A DNA stretch of 64,000 nucleotides, from the NCBI GenBank assembly GCA_023512835.1, contig CM042088.1, positions 58,897,579-58,961,578 on the forward strand. The letters run 5' to 3'. This document shows positions 10,213-22,739 of the stretch, in pieces. The notes below the pieces were generated by a model that was given only the letters and a program-made list of their open reading frames with translations, did not search any database and was not told the origin of the DNA. The stretch is from Taxillus chinensis. Taxonomy: Eukaryota > Streptophyta > Magnoliopsida > Santalales > Loranthaceae. The stretch's first letter is position 1. The number at the start of each line of letters is the position of its first letter. A program made the translations under genes and the position numbers.

Positions 10213-13200
10213 CTATTGTACATGCCTTACAGCTAGGGGAGACATGGCTGTTTCTGCATGGCTTGCCTTCAACAAGGCAACAAAGTTGAATAGACTCTCC
10301 TCCGACAACCACCTAAGCTTCCATGTCGCTGGAGTTGCTTTTCTCTTAGCAAGTTTTCGTGTTATATCCTTTGGCTTGTCGGTGTTCATTTTACAGCAGA
10401 ACTCGGAACAAGAAAATTCAAGAGCTAGGGTTACGCACCAACTATCCCCCGTATCAATGACCTGAAGAAACACTTACCATCAAGATTACATTCTTTGACT
10501 AAGCTCCAAGAGATATACATACAGTGTTGGCTCCTCTGCTGGCCCTTTTTGGTGCTCATCTTATACTGGGCCTATCTCAGCCCTTGATTCAAGTAGGGAT
10601 AGTGGGTTACTGCTAACAACATCAACCTAGGTTGAGAATATAGATGAAGGGTTGGAATTGACCCAGCATAGAACAAGCACCAAAAGACTTGTGGGAGAGC
10701 CAAAGTCTGAACATACCTTCCATAATGTGTTTAGTAGTGAATATTGTTCATGCGAAAACTAAAACGTAGGCAAAACAAATGCACAGCTGTTATTTTTTCG
10801 GCCCTCAATGCTTTTGTGAATAAACAGGAAAAAACAGCTTCATTCCCACACTTCTGTCCACGTTTTAAGGGGAAAGTACAGCACCATTTGTTTAGTGGAA
10901 AATGAGTTCCCTAAAATTGATTTATTCTAGGAGAAACAAAGAACAACAGTCAACAGGGTTAAAAAGTTTGAGGCTAAGAAATTTTAGGATGAAGTTAAAT
11001 AAATGCAATCTTAACCTGGCAAAATAGCACCGAAGATCAGGAAGGGAAGGCAGGGAAGAGAGCATGGTTTAAAAAAATGATTTATTCATTTTCTAATGTT
11101 TGTTAAATTAGGAAAATGGATAATGAAAAATCAACTTTTGATCAGCAAAAAATATAAATTATATCTTTATAAAAAGTGGATTACTTAGCTCAAATAAAAA
11201 AGTCAGTTCTTAAATTCTCTTTCAAGCTCCTCTCTAGTCTCTACCCTTATAAAAATTATTTTACAAATATCTTTTAAAAATTCCTAAAACTCTATAATGC
11301 AACCAAATGGCATAGAAGAATTTTATTTTCCATGAAACAATAGAACCTACTATATGCTTCACCACATCAAAAGAATTGGAATTATGGCATTTCCCTTCTG
11401 CCCGTGTTATAGCACTACCACCTCCATTTCTCTACTAACATTAGGTTCCTTTCCCTGCACTGTTTGACAACTAGATAGTGAAATTAGAGAAAGATCCTAT
11501 TATCCCAGCATGCAAAACTCAACATCCCAACTTCTTTTTATCACATTATGATATCCAAAATTTTTAAGATAGATTGTAGTGATAATATTAGCACACCATG
11601 ATAAATGGCCCCACAATATATATTCTTGCAGCCCCAAAGACGTGAGATGTCCTATCAATCATTCAGCGTGTGCATATCTCTAACTGTAGCATTTCAAATA
11701 AAAACAAAATTCATGAATCCATTAATTTCCAGCCTCAAAGAAAAACAAAAATCATATGGAATAACTCCATTAAAATCTTCGTGATGGATAGATTCTTAGT
11801 CACATGAGAAATAACATTGAACTAAAAAATTAAAATAAAAACATAAGAACATTTTGTTTTGTCTATTTTCTATTTTCATTTTTAAAATATCATAATTATT
11901 TTTAATATAGAAAATAAAAAACTAAAAACAATAAAAGTTTTTTTATTTTTGAAACTCAAAAAATAAAAATAATATTTTATTATTTTTAATTTTTTTTATC
12001 CAAAAGACAGCTATCACATTAACAAAACAAACATGCCCTAATCTACTAAGCATAATGAAAAAGACACCGAAATTCTTATGCGATTTTAATACCATGTAAA
12101 CTAATAGTTGCATGCAAAATAAGATAGAATAAACATAATGCATAAGAAATTTTAAAAAAAAAAAAAAAAAAAAAGGGGGGGGGGGAAGGAAAAACAATGA
12201 AATTACCATCTCAGATACATCAGCAATGGAGCAGCATGAATCAAGCAAGAAATATGGAGTTGGAGATGTGTCCCGAAACAGAGAACCAAATTGCATGTAG
12301 TCTTCTATACATACAAGCACATGCCCCCTTATCAGAAACAAGGATCTTGAAAGCCATAATTCCTCTGCCCCAGTGGAAAAATATGAGACTAATAAACATC
12401 ACATGACACAAAGCATGAAGAGAGGAGACTAATAAATATCACATGACTTAGCTTTATGCCAGCCCCATGTATTCATGATAGTATATGCACATTGAAATGT
12501 ATATCTTCACTCTCAAATAATCTGTCAATTATACCCATATATATATATATTCCATAATCTATATCATATATATTATTTAAATATTTATCAAAAATAGAAT
12601 CTAACCTATTTTAAGGATGAGCAGTGAAAACACACATTCAGTATTTTGTCTTCTCATTAATGACCAAATTGGAATTGACAGCGCAATGAATTGCTGCCAA
12701 ATTGTCACAATACAGCTTTATTTGTAGAGTGATTGTCAAAAGTTCACTAAATTTGCTAAAGCAACATCAAATCATTATTGGTACACATGTAACTCAAGCG
12801 GTAACACTAATCAGACTCTTCGATTGCAGCACCACAGCTTGCTTCTCACTCTTCGATGACAATTGGTTGCCCAATAAAAAAGGAAAATTTTGTAACTAGT
12901 GTTGCCAGTGGATAACAACATATGGCACCACAACAGAAGTTATCCATCCTCTACTTGCCACACCTAATGCTGGCTTTTAGATTTTATTATGTTCTACAAA
13001 ACAGTACACTTTTTGGACTTGAAAGACCAAAGCAATTAACCAATACAAACTGGGATATCAGGCTTCATTCACAGCCCACCACTGATGTAGAAAAAATTTA
13101 CTGCATCAAACTTGAATTGCTCTCCTCCATTTCAACACAAAACCTAAGGAATTGTGTCTATTGGACTTTCTGTTATGATAAGTTTGACTGAATTAGTTTT

Positions 13201-16200
13201 CTTCAAACAATACTAAATCACTCATATGTCATAATCACCAACAGTAATTCATCACTGGTAAAAATTTAACTACTAGGGGCTTAACTATACTGTTTTGTAT
13301 ATAAATAAAGAAATAAGTGAATGCTTAAAATTCCAAAGAACACTTCTTTTTCCCCATTCCTAAAACATTTACATTAAGTGAATTTTCATTTGCATCCATT
13401 GCTCAAAGTTTAGGAGTTCATTTTTTCTTGTTAAACCTTGCTAAGACGTGGGAGCAAACCTGTTAGAGAGGAAGAAAGATCGGCATTTCCAATGGCCATA
13501 CAGGGACGATAAAAAATAAGTAATTATGCTTTGACACAAAAGAAACAATCTAGTAATGACAAGCATACCTTCACTATTCTTCCTCCAAAAAAGCACCAAA
13601 GAATATTGGAATATGCTCACTTGTAAGCCTCCACAAATATGTTTCTCTAACAAGTTAACCTGAACTTGCTCCAAACTGCATGTATACATCCATGGCCCAA
13701 TGGAACCATGACACAAATAAATAAGTGTAGTATAATAATCAATGAATGTCAGGTTGATAAATGGGAATGAATGACATTAATGGTGTCAAAAATAAAGAAA
13801 CTAAACTTGGTACCTCCTCAAAATAAATTTATCACTCGATGCATAATCCTTTAAGGCACAGAGTAACTGCTTGCATTTCTCAATTTTTCTTGTAATAAAC
13901 AGATACGTCCCATCCCCCTGGAAACATACCCTAATATCCATGGAGAAGGACAGGATCGATTAGAGAATGAGCAAAAATACTATTGTTACCATACCACAAA
14001 TTACTAACCTCACAACATGAAGTCCCAAGCCAACCAAGACATCTTGAACCTCTTCCAACTTGTGGCAACCAATTAATCTTGGAGCAGTTCCTGAAAATAA
14101 TGATCAGAATAAACAGCAATTTCCATTAAATGAACAAAAAACGAAATAGCAACAACAATAAAAATTAGAAAAGTATGCCGCCTGAAAATAGTTTCATACC
14201 ACAGCAAACCTAACCTGGCCCATCAAGCATGACATCAATTTGTAGCACATACAACTTCTGCTCACTGCTCAGTATTACAGCCACTTCTCTGTAAATGGAC
14301 AAGAAATATAATCAAATAATTAAAATGTAGCATATCTATTATATAAATTTTAAAACTACTAAATATATGTTGCCAGAAACTGCTGTTTGGCTTGTAGGAA
14401 AAGTAATACCATGTGTAACTCATCAACAGGCACATGACTTTATAACAACTTTAAAAAAAGTCAAGGGAATGTTGTATGAATGCCATCTTTTAACAATATG
14501 AAGCATAGAGAGTTGCCCAAATTGTAAGTAAGAAGGCTATAAGATTATTATCAAAAGAACCAAACTCGCATATGAACACAGAGCATATACTATACAGGGA
14601 AAAGATAGGTTGCTTCTCTAACAGGTGAAAAGGACAGGAGAAAACATAGAAGTAGCCTCCGTGTTTTCCTTGTTTTTTAAAATAAATATGTAAATCAAAA
14701 AAATACCAAGTTTTCCTAATGCAGAAAAATACAAGCCCTACATATTATAAGCACAAATTCTCAAGTCTTTACATAAAACTTTTGATTAGTACAATCGGAA
14801 AAAGAAACAAAACAATTGACCAAAACTCATAACACAATCAATAAGGAGAAAATAGAACTTTGTAAAAATCTAAATATACACTGAACATCATTAATTTAAG
14901 GAAAGGTCATAGGCGAAAGTAGCAGGATAGATAGAAATTGACGAACTAGAAGAAACAGAAGCAGAATGAAAATAAAATTATCCAATACAGGTCAATAACT
15001 TATTCACAAGTATGTAGCCAGAGCTAAGGGTGTAAATCTGTCAATTTGGGCCAGTTTTAATTCCATTCAAGCCCAAAACCACATCAACTAGCTTAAAAAT
15101 GTCAAATCCATCTCCAAACTACTTTGAATTGGTTTGGCAAAAATTTTACTATCTCAGTTCAACCTGGTTCTATGATGGTTTGGGAATATTTACCATATTA
15201 TTTTTTGACCAAATATTCCACATTATCACCTAAGCTATACAACAATAAAATATAGTAATATGATCTTAATACTCATCAACTAATATTATAAATTAAAAAA
15301 ATCCTAAAATTAAAAATAATAGTACAATATCCTAAACAAAGTCATCTAATTTGAACCACAAAGAATTCACATCATGTCTGCGCATAATTTTCAAAAGCTA
15401 CTTCTATCCACAGTAAAAAAACAAATAATACAAACTAAAAAGTAATTGACAAAAATAAATAAATTACAACGCATTTATTAGTATTAATAATGATAAATTA
15501 TATAGAATAATTAAAAATCCATCCGTCCAATTCTGAGCAAATTGTTGAACAAATTTTGAATGAAAACCAAAAAACACACATTTTAGTTGGCTTTGGCCTG
15601 TCTTTTTTCTCAACAGCTAGTTTAACAAAAGTTCTTTCAAAAAAAAAAGCAATTCGACCGATTTTCAAGCAGTTGGAACAATTTTCAATTTTTACTTGCA
15701 CCCCAGCCAAAACAAATAATTAACAAAAGACTAATTGTTGATCAACTTTTGAATGAAAACCAAAACAAAACTCATTTAGTTGGTTTTGGCCTGTCTTTTT
15801 CCCCAATGGCCAGGTTAGCCAAATTTCTTTTGTAAAGAGACTGATTCAACTGATTTTCAGGCAGTTTGAACAATTTTCAATTTTTACTTGCACCCCTAGC
15901 CAGAACATTCAAAGAGAGCATGAGCAACATAAAAAAATATTTTTAAAAAACTACAATTAACAACAAAATGGGAAAAGGTTCAAATTATATCATAACAATG
16001 AAAATAAATTCTGGTAGATTGTAAGAAATCGTTGTCCACTTCCCTAATAGTCATAGGATCGAAAAGTACTTTTCATTCATTCTTAACACAGGGATTTTCA
16101 GTGGTGAGGAATTGCTATAAAACGGGTATTCTTTTTTCCTATTTATAAGAACAGTATATGTTTACCTTTCTTTACACTCAGAATCCGTTTCGAGTACACA

Positions 16201-19200
16201 TTTAGAAAGCATGTACTGCCTACAGACCTCGTGAACTCTGGAATCCCCTAGATTGGTGTTAAAATAGCTACAAATGAATTCATCAATCCCAGCTGATAAT
16301 TGATTTGCTCCAAAAAGGATTCTGGACGTAGAATCACTAGCTGAAGCCATAATGGTATCTCTCAATGTTGGTTTATTGCCAGTTAAGGCAGGGAAAACAC
16401 TGCCATTGAAAAACCATTTTCTTTGCCCATCTTCATTAAGTCTCAAGTAACTTATATTGCTACAAAAATCTGATGTTTCTGCCTCGCTAACCAAGTTAGT
16501 ATCCTCACTAAGTGAAACAAATCTTCTTTTCAACCACCATTTACCTGTCTGCTGCAGTCGGTCACCTGGTTTTATACTTTTTAAGTTCACAGGAGATTGC
16601 CCAGCATGTGAAATTAATATATATTCACCAATTTCTTTTTGCTCTAGGCCTTCATTTCTTTGGTCCATATGATTTCCCTCTGAAAGACTTCCATTAAAGT
16701 GTCCACCTACACAGCTATTGAAAACATTTTCTGATGTTGATGGCTCAAACTCACAGAGACCTTCTTCACTTTCACTGGTACAACTTTCAGATGATGCAAG
16801 TGAAAAGGAATCAGCAGAGAGCTGCAGAATTTCTTCCACCAAGTTCTGGCGACGATGTAAGATATCTTTTTGATAATGAGGAGGAGATCCAGAACAACCA
16901 CTGGATACATGAGACTCCAGGATATCATCGATTGCAACAAATGATGTGCAGACATTCGCATCCATAGTATGTCCAGGTACAACTACAGAACGTGAGTTTT
17001 TAACTCCTGTGGGAATGCAATCAACACCTTGAAGCCTATGAGAGTTTAGCTGCTCCTGATCAAGAACCATGCTATCCATGACACAAGAAGGCTTCCCCGC
17101 AGCATCCACAAGCGTAGACTTTGAAGATGCTTCACCCATAAGTAGGGGGGCCTGCAAACCAACAAGCACGTTTGCAAAGGAGTTTTTAGTTTCTAAAATG
17201 TTTGCACCATTTTTGTCCCCTAAAGCTTGAACATCATCCAAGACATAATTAGAGCTCTTGACAAGATCTCTCCCCCTATCATCAGTTCTAACATAATATT
17301 CTTTGACAGAGTTTAATCTAGAACCATCATATCTACTTCTGTCCAATAGATTCTCAGAATCCTGAACCATCCACTCCTTGAACTCCCGCAACCAAAGAAC
17401 GGAATGCTCTTTCTTCATAAGTTCAACCTTGCTCATCAAATCAGCAATTTCAGCTTCATTATCAGAAACAACATTCTCTCCTTTATTGCTCTCAGTATCA
17501 CAAGATACTGACTCTTGGTCAGAGCAGACTAAAGAGCTCTGCTCTCCCTCAATCAAGGCAAGACGTGACAGCTTTTTCTGGCAATGCACAAACATTTCTG
17601 TCAAAGTTCAGTTTCCAATCAATAAGTAAGAATTTAGTTTACATTGCAAGATTTGGTATTATTAGGTTTGGCAGAAATATTTTTCAGGTTCCTTAGTTCT
17701 GACTTTTCATACTGTAACAATGAAATAAAAATATAAGTTGTACACCCTTCTAGGGTATGTAATATAATTATCTTACCCTATCTAAAATGGTATTAGAGCT
17801 CAAAGGTTGAAGCCCAAGGTATTCAACATACATCCGTGCATTTCTTATTTAAAAAAAAAAAAAAAACATACATTCGTGTATTTGTTGCCAATGGCAGACA
17901 TGAACTCCAGAGTTCATTATTTTCTTTAATTTATTCTTGATGTGCCAATGCAGCATAACTACATATGAGTTCAGTCAACAAGAACTCTGTAGTTATCTGG
18001 TTGGAACAGCTGTGGATTTGTGATTTTGTGGTTCTTGTGTAATGCTGCATTTGTCCAAACAGATTTGATCATGGGAATCAGAGCTCCATTTGTTAAATTT
18101 GCACAAAAGTTCAGTTTGAATAGTGCTCATTTGTACATTGTTTCTTGAGATATATTTGTAGCAATACTAAATACATAATATAAGCTACTAAGCTTCAACT
18201 TCAGGAGGTTGGTAAATTCTTACAATATGAAAAGCCTAATAAAGTGGAAAGGAAAAGAATACACATTGACTTGCTATGGATAGAAAAACTTTCATTCTAG
18301 CACTATGTAAATTTAAGCATGTGACATGAAAACTATGTCAGGTTTTCATCATGTTTTATTAACGATCCAAAGTGGCCAATGAGCCAAATTTTTATTCATT
18401 CATATGTCAATCTAGGGAGGATAAGGGCAGTTTTCCACAAATTTTGCAAGTTTAACATGGACTTTTTCCCATTCTAACAAATTAAAGTTAATTACCCTTT
18501 TTCGACTCATACTCCCCTCTTCAGCATCATCCAGTGCAGGGGAATAAAACCCAAAGCTGGCAGGCCGTTTCTGCCTACCCGCAACAATAATTTGCTTCTT
18601 CCAGAACTCTTTTGTGCTCATTCCCTTTTCATCTAATTTTACCTAATCACAACAGAAGAAAAATAAAGAACAATGAGAAAATAAGTATAACAACTAGATT
18701 CAAAATGAACTCTGTAATCCCATTAAAGATCTATAATATATTATAATATAGAAAATAGCAACAAAAGGTGACAGAAAGCCCAAGAAACACATTAACTGTT
18801 GCTTACTTTATGAGGATAAGTGAAGATGCTGAACACATGTGCCCTATACCATCGAGCGCAACACAAAGGATTTCCTTCCAGCCACAAGTTCCGTAGAGCT
18901 GGAAGGCCAACAATGATTTCCAGCTCTGAAAATTTGGAAATAACATTGTAGGAAAGGTCAAGGCCTTCAAGTGACTTCAAGTTTTCAATCCCACGCAACG
19001 TAGTTAAAGCATTGTTCCTCAAAACAAGTTTAACAATATGGCAAGAGGCCTGCAGAGTTCAAAAAGATTAATGCAAGGGCATTAAAAAGTTAATACATTT
19101 TTTTTATGAGTAGTTAAAAAGTTTATACATAAGAAAGAGAAAAACAAGTATAGATCCGAAGCAAGCAATTTTTGTGCATTTCGGATTTTGCCAGACATTT

Positions 19201-22200
19201 TACATTGTCTTAGGAACATTTTTAACCAGATGAAAATGCAGAATATGATATAATTAACACTACATGTTCCACCTTTTTTACAATTAAAGAAGCCCACAAA
19301 GTGATTTTGTGTGTGTGTGTGTGTGTGTGGGTGGGTGGGTGGTAATCTAAGCTTGCTAGCAGCTAGTCCAACCCCAAAACAACTTCGCTGTCCATCACCC
19401 AAGACAAACCAACAAAATGCAAGCTAAAAACCTACAGCTTATTTGATTAAAGTCATTGGAACAATAAGGAAAACACTGAGATCAAGCCCCTGCTTCTTCA
19501 GAAAACACTTTTCTCCTCCGAAAATTGTTAATAGACCCAATAATCACCGTTTTCTCCAAAAACATTTTTCAATATAATTGAAGATTGTTACTGTGGCATC
19601 CATCTTCCAAACGCTCAACCCCAAAGTACTCTTGCCTCTCATGCAGGTAGAATACAAATCCGAATTGTTGGGGTATTATATTTCAAATATTGAAATCCAA
19701 AGATGGCAGTAAATAAAGAGCTAACTATAGCTTCATCATGATAGGCCCTTAGAAAATATAAAGCATTGGCCTTTCAAAGCAGTTCCCCAGCACCACCTAC
19801 CTAGCGAACACAAATTAAATTTTCTCAGCTCCATATCTGATGAAGAAAAAGTCCTCCCAACCCAAAATTATCTCCCAAACATCCCTGCCATGAGCTGCTT
19901 ACCCAACAAGGCCCTTGAATCATGCAAGATGTATGAAGCTGCAAATCAGAATCTAAAAATCTATTAGATATTAGGCTCTGTTTCTCTTTCACCATCTAGA
20001 ATAGTACAAATTCAACATTAGCCCAAATTCAATTCAAAAGGACTGGAGTAGGACCTTTTATATATAATTTAACCTGAAAAAGGCCAAGGAAGTATGAAGA
20101 TATTCTCTAACAAAAATTAGTATTTAAATGAAACCTTCTTAACACTCTACCCCTGAGAAGTGTTTTCAATTTCAGTTTGAATTTTAAGGATGGGCATAAC
20201 TATGTTAGCAACATTTATATTCAAGACTATTAACTAAACCTTATAGTACTATTAATTCAAATTTTCCCTTGTACATAATTTAACCTGGAAAAAGCCGTGG
20301 AAGTATAAAGATATTCTCTAACAACAATCAGCATTTAAATGAAACTTCTTAACACTCTACTCTTGAGAAGTGTTTTCGATTTCAGTTTGGATTTTAAGGA
20401 TGGGCATAGCTATGCCAGCAACACAATTAACTAAACCTTATAGTACTATTAATTCAAATTTTCCCTTGTACATAATTTAACCTGGAAAAACCCATGGAAG
20501 TATAAAGATATTCTCTAACGACAATTAGCATTTAAATGAAACTTCTTAACACTCTACTCTTGAGAAGTGTTTTCGATTTCAGTTTGGATTTAAAGGCTGG
20601 GCATAACTATGAAGCAACATTTATATTCAAAACTACTAATTAAATCTTTTAGTACTATTAATTCATATTTTTTTTCTTGTACAGTAAATAAACACAACAG
20701 ATGACTCAGAAACCGCAATAATTTATATGCCAAATTTAATTCTCTGTTTAGAGTTTATATTAAAATATAAAGCAATTCAACCACCTTGGATAAATTGCTT
20801 AAGCCATTCTTGTGGCTAGACTATGAAAATAAAGTTTCTTTCCATTCTCTATTCTAACACATACTATTTCCTTTGAGATACTGAAAAATTAGACAAATAT
20901 ACACAAACAGTGAATATACTCATATAGAAGTTTTTAATTTACCATGTATTATATATGACTACTTACAAATTAAGAAAATTAATCAAATATATGAATTATC
21001 TAGTTTGAAATTTAACTTTTTCAGTCATTCTCACCTCACTGAAAGATGCTGTTGTCCTCAAATGATTAAACCCAAGATCAAGGTGCTTCAATTTGGTACA
21101 TTTCCGTAAATTATCAATCTTTGCAAACTTGTTTCTGCTCAGATCAAGAGTTTCAACTGCAGGGAGAAGTTGCAAAGACTCGTCCATAATAACCAAGCCA
21201 TTACAAGCACAAGAAATAAATTCCAGGCGATTCCAGTGTGGGGAGTCCTTAATCTCAGCTATCCTACTTGCGAACACATGCCGTAGTGCATCCTATATTG
21301 TTCAATACCAGAAGATGAGAAAACGTATAGTCAATTCAAATGTTCTACCAATTTCCAACCCTAATCACAATTAGCTATCAAAACATACAGTATCTAAATA
21401 TATGAATAATGGCAGAACTGTGTTGGGGAAGGAGGGGGTGAATGCCTACCCAGTTCCAACCCAGTTTTGTTCAATTCACACACACAATGCACCAAGCCCC
21501 CAATTTCCCAACTCCTAGCACCTCTCCCCAATTCCAGCATCCCTATTTAAAAGAAAATACTATTAAATATCTTTTTTGCATTCTAGCCCTCCTCTTTTTC
21601 TTTTTGTTAGCACCATCCACCACACGCTCTCATGTCCCTCATACCTTCAACTCTGGTTCGAGGCTTCTTCCATCGACCAATAGATCCAGCGCCCCAATTT
21701 CATCTGTATTTTGTAGGCCTTTTTGTCAATTGTCATTCTCTTAATTTCTATGGATTTTTGTTGAATACATTAATATTTAAATTCCCATTGATTATAGAAA
21801 ATTATCTTGATTTATGGTATTCTCGTGAATTATAGGATACCCTTTCGGCAAATATAGTGATTTTATAGCATTCTCATGGACATCGGCAACTTTTTATTAT
21901 TATTTAAACAGAAATCGTTTAATTTAATATTGGTGCGTAGCATCAAAAATGAATAGCAAATTTTAACATCTCTCTGAAAATACAAAGAAATTTTTTATTT
22001 ATAAAAAAAAAAAGTACGTTTTCGGAACAAGAAAACAAATAGCAATTGGTATCAAAATGTAAATCATTGAACATCTTATGTTTCTATATGAGCATGAAAT
22101 TCAACCAAATCAACGCTCAATTTAAAAAATAAAAAATAAGAACAAACTCACAGTAGAATCGTGACAAATAATCTTCTCCAATGTGTGCCTCAATTCGAGA

Positions 22201-22592
22201 AGCCCCTTGGCCGCGGACGTGGAGAGATCGCATCCTCTCAGCTCCAGAACCCTAAGCCTCACAAACGGCAGGAGCGGGAGCGGCGTGGGATCCCTGGCTG
22301 ACGGCGGGAGCACGGACACAACCTTGAGGGACGGAAGGAGGCGGAGAATGCGGCGGAGCTGCTCGAGGGCGCGGTGGTCTCCGAGGTCAGAGACGTAGGC
22401 ACGGAGGTAATCGACCGGAGCTCCGGCGAGGAGGCCTTCGAGCTCCCGGAGGGCCTCGAGCCTGGAGTGGACGTAGTGGAGACCGACCGGGTTGAGCTTC
22501 AGGACGAGGGCTCCTTCGATCAGCGGACCCGCCTCCTTCTCCACGAACTTCACCAGCGAGTCCATGTACCGATCTCCCGTCACGATCGCCAT
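10213..22592 (-). CDS. STK11IP/LIP1-like leucine-rich-repeat protein
   Basis: Eleven exons: 22592-22152, 21292-21035, 19049-18807, 18642-18496, 17577-16166, 14288-14215, 14090-14009, 13930-13814, 13675-13569, 12364-12207, 10461-10213. All introns are GT-AG and all phases agree; 3288 nt encode 1095 residues. Residues 1-147 (MAIVTGDRYMDSLVKF onward) resemble the N-terminal domain of LKB1/STK11-interacting protein. LRRs follow at about 148-310 (LPAVETLDLSRN, LKHLDLGFNHL, LEGLDLSYNVI, LRNLWLEGNPLCC), then RQKRPASFGFYSP. A long acidic, serine-rich central exon (364-833) probably is disordered. The conserved C-terminal region contains SSEQKLYVLQ, ICGGLQVSIFQYSLVLFW and CCSIADVSEM. Plant members are often labelled STK11IP-like or outer-arm dynein light chain-like. 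Their role is not established, so a scaffold function is inference. Introns hold a hAT element, tandem repeats and homopolymers, yet the frame is intact. Confidence 0.92.
11838..12040. mobile_element. AT-rich MITE-like block in intron 10
   Basis: The block begins near ACATTTTGTTTTGTC and ends near TAACAAAACAAACATGCCC, whose reverse complement is similar to the start. The interior is almost only A and T, with many short inverted repeats. The boundaries are approximate and no target duplication was identified. It lies between exons 10 and 11 of the LRR gene. Confidence 0.3.
12154..12185. repeat. Poly-A followed by poly-G
   Basis: About twenty A residues are followed by about ten G residues, just downstream (in gene orientation) of the exon 10 donor of the LRR gene. 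Confidence 0.9.
15025..15898. mobile_element. Non-autonomous hAT-like element in intron 5
   Basis: The left end reads TAAGGGTGTAAAT and the right end is the complement of TAGGGGTGCAAGT, a hAT-type terminal pair. The 8 bp before it (15017-15024, GCCAGAGC) match the 8 bp after it (15899-15906, GCCAGAAC) with one difference, as expected for a hAT target duplication. There is no transposase. The right part holds a direct duplication of about 190 bp (about 15520-15715 and 15716-15898). Each copy ends in the terminal sequence CTTGCACCCC, so the right end is present twice in tandem. Confidence 0.8.
20063..20690. repeat. Three-copy tandem repeat in intron 2
   Basis: Units start at about 20063, 20275 and 20472, a period of about 200-210 bp. 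Each begins near ATAATTTAACCTG and includes AACACTCTAC, GAGAAGTGTTTTC and TAGTACTATTAATTCA. The second and third copies are the most alike, suggesting stepwise duplication. It lies in the long intron between exons 2 and 3 of the LRR gene. Confidence 0.85.
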
Positions 22593-22644
22593 CTACGAGC
22601 AAGATTCGAACCAGGGTTTCATTGAAATCGCCACCCGCAAAGGT

Positions 22645-22688
<44 letters not shown>

Positions 22689-22735
22689 TTATGTATGTAT
22701 ATATATATATATATTGAGAGAGAGAGAGAGAGAGA
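22645..22735. repeat. (TA)n-(TATG)n-(GA)n simple repeat
   Basis: It lies 55-140 bp upstream of the LRR gene start codon, probably in its 5' leader or core promoter on the minus strand. GA/CT-rich tracts are common at plant promoters, so a promoter role is possible but not shown. Confidence 0.85.
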
Positions 22736-22739
22736 CTCC

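Noticed and set aside
16457..17629. Open frames on the + strand across the large LRR-gene exon
   Set aside because: They are antisense shadows of the conserved minus-strand exon 16166-17577, with no codon or family signal.
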